Of a stretch of DNA of 7,839 nt, positions 1 to 4,701 are shown piece by piece. A model generated the notes under the pieces. The model did no database searches. It was not told the DNA's origin and saw only the letters and a program-made list of their open reading frames with translations. The DNA is taken from positions 1-7,839 of the forward strand of contig CAZMLE010000134.1 in assembly GCA_964567045.1 (NCBI GenBank), read 5' to 3'. Positions within the stretch are counted from its first letter, which is position 1. Every line of letters starts with the position of its first letter. The DNA is from JAFNGF01 sp964567045 (GTDB taxonomy: Bacteria > Planctomycetota > Phycisphaerae > Sedimentisphaerales > Anaerobacaceae). Position numbers and translations under genes: made by a program.

Positions 1-3000
1 TTATAATACCTGCCAAACGCTACGCCCGTCTCGGAGGCGTCAAAATCCTCCACCTCCTGATAGCCGGTCAATACTCCATCCTGGGCTGAGGATAGATATA
101 CCTGGTCGCCATTTTCGCTCAGGGCAAAGACCTGGTGACAGTTAGCATCACCAGCGTTGCCAAAGTGCTTATCCTCGTAGAAGACAATATATCCACCAGC
201 AGGAACTATAGTTCCATCGGCAATCTCGTATTTGGTGGGATCGGTGTCACTGTCACTTAAAAACCAGCCGCCAATATTAATCGGCTTATCGGTAGTATTG
301 TGAAGCTCTATCCAGTCCGAAGCATCAGCATGAGCGTGTGCCAGAACCTCGTTAATCACAATAGCCCCTGGGGCAGGAATAATGCCGGTATCGTCCCAGC
401 CGGGCGAGCCTCCATAAAAGGCACTTGCCCGCCAGGAGTCCTTCTCGCCCCAGCTATTTATGTCAGGATTGGCTGCATCTACGATGGTCAGAGAAAAACC
501 ACTGCCATCGGTAATATCATACCAGCGGTCCTCATAAGTGAATTCCAGAATTGTGCTGTTAGTCGAGTCCTCTATCTTGATATCTTCTCCACTGTTGGAT
601 AACTGGCCATCATATGGGCCTACCTCAACCCTGCCATCTGATGGCAGGGTTAACCGGTTAACCCCCCCATCACCATGGGGGGGTTGTCCGCCGCCGGGCA
701 AAGCATACCGCGAATTAAACGCAGCTTGATTTTTCACTACAAGCAGGTAATGCCCGGCAGGAGTGGTGATACTCGGGAAGGTGAAAGAAACTCCTTTGGT
801 GAATTTCACGCCGGCCAACGACAGCGTGGCAGTTCCAACATTTTTTAGCTCGATGTACTCATACTCTTCTTTGTCAAAAGCTCCTCCTGCTCCCGGATTG
901 TACATTATCTCTGTAATGCGCAGGAAACGCTGCTGGTCACTGGGGCTACCAGCATAGCTCATAGTGCTGACTGATGCCCCTTGTTTATTCAGCAAGCTTA
1001 CTTTTTCGCCCCAACTGGATAGATGGCCCTTGTAGTTTCCCTGTACAAATCGCCCTTCGCCGCCGGTGGGACCCGATGCTCGCTTGCGAAAGGCAGCCAC
1101 GTTCGGAGAAACGTAGAGCCTGCCACCAGCAACGATGACAGTTCCGGGCAGGAAAGTGTGTTGTATACCGCCGGCAAGCTGCCAGCCCGAGATATCAACG
1201 GCATAGTCATTGGGGTTAGTTAGTTCTACGTATTCTTGATCTTGATTGCCGGAGGCTGGATTGTAGTCGTAACTGCCGAAGTTAATGACAGGCCCAGCCG
1301 GCTGAACACTTGGCAAAGCTGCCGAATACGAACCGGCAATATCATAGCTGGCTACCCTTTCGACATTATGCCTTACGAACAGGTGATAGCGTCTGACAGC
1401 CAGGTAGTCGTTTTTGATTACGTTAATTGCGTACTCGAACGACTGGTCCGGGGGATAGCCACCCTGTCCTCCCCAAGGCCACGGATTGGCCCACTTTTTA
1501 TAGTCACGCACAACGTCAGCTGCCATCAATGCAACCAGTTCATCAATACGGTTCTCAATAAACAGCTCACTATAAGCTGTTCCAGGAGGTTTAAGGAACT
1601 CATCCATAACCGTGCGGAGTCTGCGCTTGAACATTTCTCTGACGGTCGGGTCATTCAAAAGGGCGTCGGTCAAGCGGTTCCAGTGGAAATTCCATTCCTT
1701 ACAATCCTCTTTGCCGATAAAGGGATGTGATGGTTTTACGTCTGAAGGCTTGCCCGGCACCTGGTCGTCATCTGCATATATGTAATCATGGAACGAGCTG
1801 CCGGTCCAATTTGAACCCCAGGTAAGGTCGTGGTCCCATGGCAGAAAAAACCATTCGCCCGAACCGTCGGAGTCACAATACAAATAGTGGTTCTTGTGCG
1901 GATGGTCATTCTGATGGACAAGCACAGTCGCGGCAAGATAATTCAGCGTAAGAGGTAGATTGACCTGGTCAAAAATGTTATTATGCCTTGTAGTACCTGA
2001 GGTGTTGTTGATACTGTTGCAGAAGTTGTCTAAGTCGCTTCTGCCCTCCCAGCGACGGGTCTTCTTCTCGGCCGAGCCGCCAGCATTGAAGGTATTGTAC
2101 ATCTTGTAAAGGGCACCATCGGGATCAAAGCCCTCGCGCTGGAGCAGTTCTTCTTCCGGCTCCTCAATGAATATTTGCACGCCGTAAAACTGGCCATTGC
2201 GGTAAGCACACATAGGAAAAGAAATACTGCCCGGACATCCACACCAATCATAGCCCTCAAATGCGAGATTCTGTCGCAGATACGCCTTGTCGCTATAAGT
2301 ACTGTTAAGATTGAATTCGTTTACGGGCGGAAATCTGGGATCGAATTTGAATTTATACCCGTGATTGAATCGAAACTTGAAATGCTTTTTTGGCATATCT
2401 GCGGTGCTTCCGCCCCGACGGTGTATGACAACATTATCGTAGAATTCACCAAGAAAATAGACTGCACCGCGCGTACCCGAGTCGCCTTCCGAAGCCGCCA
2501 CATTTTCTACAAACCATTGAAAGACGGAGGACGGAGAACGGAGGACGGAGGACGGAGGCCCGTTTGCTGTCTTCTGTCGTCCGTCTTCTGCCCATGTGGA
2601 TGGGTCTTGCACGACTGTGCCGAAGTATTCGGGCGAATCGCTCGGAAACAAGAACCTCGGCTCCTGGGTGGTAACACCCTTACTGTCGGTCGCGATTACG
2701 CACCAGCGGACCATATCGCCAGGACCATAGGCTATTGACGGAATGGCAGCGCTATAGGTACCATCATTCGCGACAGCATCCGGTGGCACACCATCGTCAA
2801 ACATCTGCAGACCATCTGAGGGTAACCAGCGATTTCCGCTCTGGAAATTAACGCGGCAGACCAGCCTGACCTCACTAACGGGGTCGAGCGTCTGCTTGAC
2901 CTCGGCTGTGACTGTCAGATCCTCATTGGAAGCAGGAGGCGGTGGGTTCTCAGTGACATTGCGGACAGCCGGACCGAGGTCGGCGACAACTCCACTATTA

Positions 3001-4241
3001 GCTTTGCCAGGTGTCGGGCTGAGAAAGTAGCCGTGCCTTGCTGAAGACAAATCTACTATGGTGCTTGTGTCGACCATCAATTTAGGCAGCATTAATAAGT
3101 CAGAGCTGTTCAGGCTGCTGTTTAACCCATGGATTGCCAGCACGTTCTTACCTATTCGCAGATAGTCTATGCAGTGGTCTGGAAGGGAAAAGTCAACGAA
3201 ATTGATTGCCTCACTATCATCGTGCGTGGTGGTGGCACCTGAATTCCAACTCAGACCATCTGGGGCCGGCGCATTGGCGCTGGCGACAAAGTAGCCATTG
3301 AGGTAGGCTGCAAACCCATCATCATACTTCATCTGAAGTCTCAGACTACCCAGGTCTGCAAGGTCATCAAGCTCAAAAAGGACGCGGACATAGGCCGTCT
3401 GGTTGATAGATCGCATCGCGGCAATGTCAAGCCCAATAAGAGCTCCATAATCATAACCCACCCCGGTTTTGCCTTTTACCCAATCACTGTCGTCAAAGTC
3501 CGTATCGGTCCAGAGCAACTGGAGCGAGTCGTCTTTCGGTATCAATGCCGATGCCGCCGCGTACTCAGGTATGAGTACCTTTGTTGTGCTTATGGCACTT
3601 GTGTCTTGCGCCAAACCATAGGAGATGTCGCCGAACTGCCCCGGGTATTCATACGCGTGGACGATCGTTTTCCCATCCGGCATAACAAGCGCAAGAAAGC
3701 CGGCGTTGGCACTTATCTTGAAGTTAGTGTGTAACTCGCTGTCCGGGTCGTCACGGTCCTTTCCAGAGGCGAACAGCACCAAGAAGCCGTAGGGGGCGAT
3801 TTCCAGTGCGGGAAATTCCCACTTCTTGAGGTTATCGGCATCATCGGTCAGGTACCATCCTTCCACATTGACAGCCGTTTGTCTCGGGTTATGAATCTCG
3901 ATCCAGTCAGAAGAGCTGCCATCCTCATCCAGTAGACCACCTTTTCCCAGAGGTGGCCGGCTGGTGTTGACGGCCATGAACTCGTTGATAACTAAAGCAG
4001 CTACCTTAGTTCGCCAATTGTCGGCCAATAGGGCAAAGTCACCCATTCCGATCTGGCCGCTGCCGTCCAGGTCCCCCAAACTTCCGTGAGCTAACCAGTG
4101 TTCGGCCAAAACCTGCAGGTCCAGCAGGTCAACTCCACAGTCATTGTTCAGATCACCAGCCGGGCAATTAGCTCTTACCTGATTTGGCGATAATAGGATC
4201 GTCAGCAAAGATAGCCATCGGATTATCGCAGAGCGGAGCAT
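1..4241 (-). CDS. Secreted dockerin-like / multi-LTD / CotH kinase-like protein, 3' end outside the window
   Basis: I read this frame through without a stop from the ATG at 4241 to base 1; it gives 1413 complete codons and continues past the left edge. Residues 1-24 form a signal peptide (hydrophobic WLSLLTILL, likely cleavage after VRA). Residues 26-77 are a dockerin-like EF-hand pair (GDLNNDCGVDLLD and GDLDGSGQIGMGD). LTD1 starts near residue 82 (VINEF, SDWIEIHN). A jelly-roll-like region covers about 237-410. The CotH kinase-like core runs from about 576 (WFVEN) to 940, with HKNHYLY at 782-788 and PWDHDLTWG at 801-809; D803 and D805 are the likely metal-binding residues by family comparison. 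LTD2 starts near 982, LTD3 near 1106 and LTD4 near 1293. CotH proteins phosphorylate secreted or coat proteins; the substrate here is unknown. Dockerin-like pairs may bind calcium or dock to partners. Two in-frame repeat elements add peptide at about 551-573 and 1182-1205. The domain assignments are firm, the physiological role is not. Confidence 0.9.
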   Translation of the reverse strand, partial: MLRSAIIRWLSLLTILLSPNQVRANCPAGDLNNDCGVDLLDLQVLAEHWLAHGSLGDLDGSGQIGMGDFALLADNWRTKVAALVINEFMAVNTSRPPLGKGGLLDEDGSSSDWIEIHNPRQTAVNVEGWYLTDDADNLKKWEFPALEIAPYGFLVLFASGKDRDDPDSELHTNFKISANAGFLALVMPDGKTIVHAYEYPGQFGDISYGLAQDTSAISTTKVLIPEYAAASALIPKDDSLQLLWTDTDFDDSDWVKGKTGVGYDYGALIGLDIAAMRSINQTAYVRVLFELDDLADLGSLRLQMKYDDGFAAYLNGYFVASANAPAPDGLSWNSGATTTHDDSEAINFVDFSLPDHCIDYLRIGKNVLAIHGLNSSLNSSDLLMLPKLMVDTSTIVDLSSARHGYFLSPTPGKANSGVVADLGPAVRNVTENPPPPASNEDLTVTAEVKQTLDPVSEVRLVCRVNFQSGNRWLPSDGLQMFDDGVPPDAVANDGTYSAAIPSIAYGPGDMVRWCVIATDSKGVTTQEPRFLFPSDSPEYFGTVVQDPSTWAEDGRQKTANGPPSSVLRSPSSVFQWFVENVAASEGDSGTRGAVYFLGEFYDNVVIHRRGGSTADMPKKHFKFRFNHGYKFKFDPRFPPVNEFNLNSTYSDKAYLRQNLAFEGYDWCGCPGSISFPMCAYRNGQFYGVQIFIEEPEEELLQREGFDPDGALYKMYNTFNAGGSAEKKTRRWEGRSDLDNFCNSINNTSGTTRHNNIFDQVNLPLTLNYLAATVLVHQNDHPHKNHYLYCDSDGSGEWFFLPWDHDLTWGSNWTGSSFHDYIYADDDQVPGKPSDVKPSHPFIGKEDCKEWNFHWNRLTDALLNDPTVREMFKRRLRTVMDEFLKPPGTAYSELFIENRIDELVALMAADVVRDYKKWANPWPWGGQGGYPPDQSFEYAINVIKNDYLAVRRYHLFVRHNVERVASYDIAGSYSAALPSVQPAGPVINFGSYDYNPASGNQDQEYVELTNPNDYAVDISGWQLAGGIQHTFLPGTVIVAGGRLYVSPNVAAFRKRASGPTGGEGRFVQGNYKGHLSSWGEKVSLLNKQGASVSTMSYAGSPSDQQRFLRITEIMYNPGAGGAFDKEEYEYIELKNVGTATLSLAGVKFTKGVSFTFPSITTPAGHYLLVVKNQAAFNSRYALPGGGQPPHGDGGVNRLTLPSDGRVEVGPYDGQLSNSGEDIKIEDSTNSTILEFTYEDRWYDITDGSGFSLTIVDAANPDINSWGEKDSWRASAFYGGSPGWDDTGIIPAPGAIVINEVLAHAHADASDWIELHNTTDKPINIGGWFLSDSDTDPTKYEIADGTIVPAGGYIVFYEDKHFGNAGDANCHQVFALSENGDQVYLSSAQDGVLTGYQEVEDFDASETGVAFGRYY
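627..685. repeat. Three abutting AACC...GGTT palindromes inside LTD3
   Basis: Three palindromes lie end to end without a spare base. Bases 627-651 have 12-bp perfect arms (AACCCTGCCATC) around one T. Bases 652-659 are AACCGGTT. Bases 660-685 have 11-bp perfect arms (AACCCCCCCAT) around CACC. Each unit begins AACC and ends GGTT, so both junctions read GGTTAACC. The array sits in frame in the minus-strand LTD/CotH gene and encodes most of a Gly/Pro-rich segment at residues 1187-1205, just before the conserved VGPYDGQLSNSGE stretch of LTD3. An ordinary lamin-tail domain has only a short turn there, so the array looks inserted. In RNA it would fold into two strong hairpins with a small self-complementary linker. 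Confidence 0.85.
2523..2589. repeat. Heptad-built inverted repeat before the CotH core
   Basis: Bases 2523-2557 are five 7-bp units (GACGGAG four times, with AACGGAG third). After 11 bases, 2569-2589 hold three opposite-sense heptads (GTCTTCT, GTCGTCC, GTCTTCT). Bases 2522-2533 can pair with 2575-2586 at 11 of 12 positions, counting one G-U pair, to form a hairpin. The element is in frame within the LTD/CotH gene and encodes a low-complexity stretch (GPPSSVLRSPSSVFQ) just before the conserved WFVEN start of the kinase-like core. It resembles the heptanucleotide STRR repeats of cyanobacteria in period, but not in its hairpin layout. Confidence 0.85.
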
Positions 4242-4247
4242 TTTTCG

Positions 4248-4254
4248 CCTTCCT
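4248..4254 (-). promoter_or_regulatory. Ribosome binding site of the LTD/CotH gene
   Basis: The minus strand reads AGGAAGG, six bases before the ATG at 4241. This near-ideal Shine-Dalgarno sequence and spacing support that start codon, and so does the signal peptide that begins directly at it. Confidence 0.75.
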
Positions 4255-4314
4255 GTTTCACTAAAGATTCGCTCCTCGGACCCGGATTCGTTGTTTCGAT
4301 CTGTACACTTTAGT

Positions 4315-4342
4315 ATTCTAACATATAGAAGTGGTCTGACAA
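4315..4342 (-). promoter_or_regulatory. Sigma-70-type promoter candidate for the LTD/CotH gene
   Basis: On the minus strand a TTGTCA hexamer (4342-4337) is followed after 16 bases by TAGAAT (4320-4315). TGT stands directly before the latter (4323-4321), so this is also an extended -10 (TGnTAGAAT). Each hexamer differs from consensus at one position. Transcription would start near 4308, leaving a leader of about 67 bases. The assignment rests on motif and spacing only. Confidence 0.45.
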
Positions 4343-4442
4343 AGCGATATCAGAGTCTGTGACGAGACGATTCCACAATCATCAAACAGACCAGCCTGGT
4401 GGAGTACCGACACGTCTCCCAAAGATAGGAGGCTGGAATCCT

Positions 4443-4498
4443 GTGGCCCGTGACCCGTGGCCCGTGACCCGAGCGACGGGGAACGGGCGACGAGCGAT
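4443..4498. repeat. Heptad-built inverted repeat, intergenic
   Basis: Eight contiguous 7-bp units fill 56 bases. Bases 4443-4470 alternate GTGGCCC and GTGACCC twice, which is also an exact 14-bp tandem duplication. Bases 4471-4498 read GAGCGAC, GGGGAAC, GGGCGAC, GAGCGAT, whose reverse complements resemble the first type (GTCGCCC, GTTCCCC). Bases 4461-4470 can pair with 4478-4487 at 8 of 10 positions. The sequence differs from the 2523-2589 element, but the plan is the same: a run of heptads followed by opposite-sense heptads. It lies between the two divergent promoter candidates. Confidence 0.8.
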
Positions 4499-4560
4499 GG
4501 TGGTGAGAATAGTTGCACATTCATGTTTCCAGTATGGAAGATGATCGACATAACATAGAT

Positions 4561-4589
4561 TTGACAAGCAATAAGATGGGATGTATCGT
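4561..4589 (+). promoter_or_regulatory. Weak promoter candidate for the hydrolase gene
   Basis: A perfect TTGACA (4561-4566) is followed 17 bases later by TATCGT (4584-4589), which matches the -10 consensus at four of six positions. Transcription would start near 4596 and carry the 4622-4678 hairpin in the leader. The -35 is good and the -10 is poor, so the call is tentative. Confidence 0.3.
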
Positions 4590-4621
4590 GGTGTTTATTG
4601 GCTGGTTGCATGCAGGCGCCG

Positions 4622-4678
4622 TCCTGAGCGGAGCGAAGGAACTCGCTACAAGGGAGATTCTTCGGCTCCGCCTCAGAA
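4622..4678. repeat. CTGAG-type hairpin repeat in the hydrolase leader
   Basis: Left arm CTGAG-CGGAGC-GAAG (4624-4638) pairs with right arm CTTC-GCTCCG-CTCAG (4660-4676), with single-base bulges at 4664 and 4671 and a loop of about 21 bases. Repeats of this type (CCTGAGCG.AGCGAAGGA ... TTCTTCG...CTCAGAA) are, to my knowledge, widespread dispersed elements in many environmental bacterial genomes. It ends nine bases before the hydrolase Shine-Dalgarno sequence, so it could affect translation or transcript stability. Confidence 0.7.
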
Positions 4679-4686
4679 CAACGTCT

Positions 4687-4691
4687 GGAGG
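4687..4691 (+). promoter_or_regulatory. Ribosome binding site deciding the hydrolase start
   Basis: GGAGG lies ten bases before the ATG at 4702. The in-frame ATG at 4513 would read through the hairpin repeat and add 63 residues with no domain character, whereas 4702 places a twin-arginine motif at residues 14-19. The spacing is slightly long but acceptable. Confidence 0.6.
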
Positions 4692-4701
4692 TTCCTTAAG
4701 A

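Larger units (their letters stand above)
4242..4701. other. Divergent intergenic region with two repeat elements
   Basis: These 460 bases separate the divergently read LTD/CotH gene and hydrolase gene. They hold the minus-strand RBS and promoter candidate (4248-4342), a heptad inverted repeat (4443-4498), a plus-strand promoter candidate (4561-4589), a hairpin repeat (4622-4678) and the hydrolase RBS (4687-4691). Short open frames on both strands here are built largely from the repeats and have no recognisable protein character. I see no conserved RNA or riboswitch. Confidence 0.7.

Noticed and set aside
1236..1730. A 164-codon plus-strand open frame
   Set aside because: It overlaps the CotH/LTD2 part of the minus-strand gene, whose conserved domains explain this DNA; no domain or RBS is visible in the plus frame.
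2175..2738. A 187-codon plus-strand open frame with Arg/Gly-rich peptide (GGRRTEDGGRR)
   Set aside because: It lies antisense to the well-supported LTD/CotH gene, and its unusual composition is the heptad repeat read in another frame.
4443..4498. CRISPR-like array
   Set aside because: The units are only 7 bp and contiguous, with no spacers, and no cas gene is present.
4318..4611. Short open frames on both strands around the intergenic heptad array
   Set aside because: Their length comes from a GC-rich 7-bp repeat that is poor in stop codons; they show no protein-like character.
4513..4701. N-terminal extension of the hydrolase from the ATG at 4513
   Set aside because: It reads through the hairpin repeat and promoter candidate, lacks family similarity, and the ATG at 4702 has an RBS and starts a twin-arginine leader.
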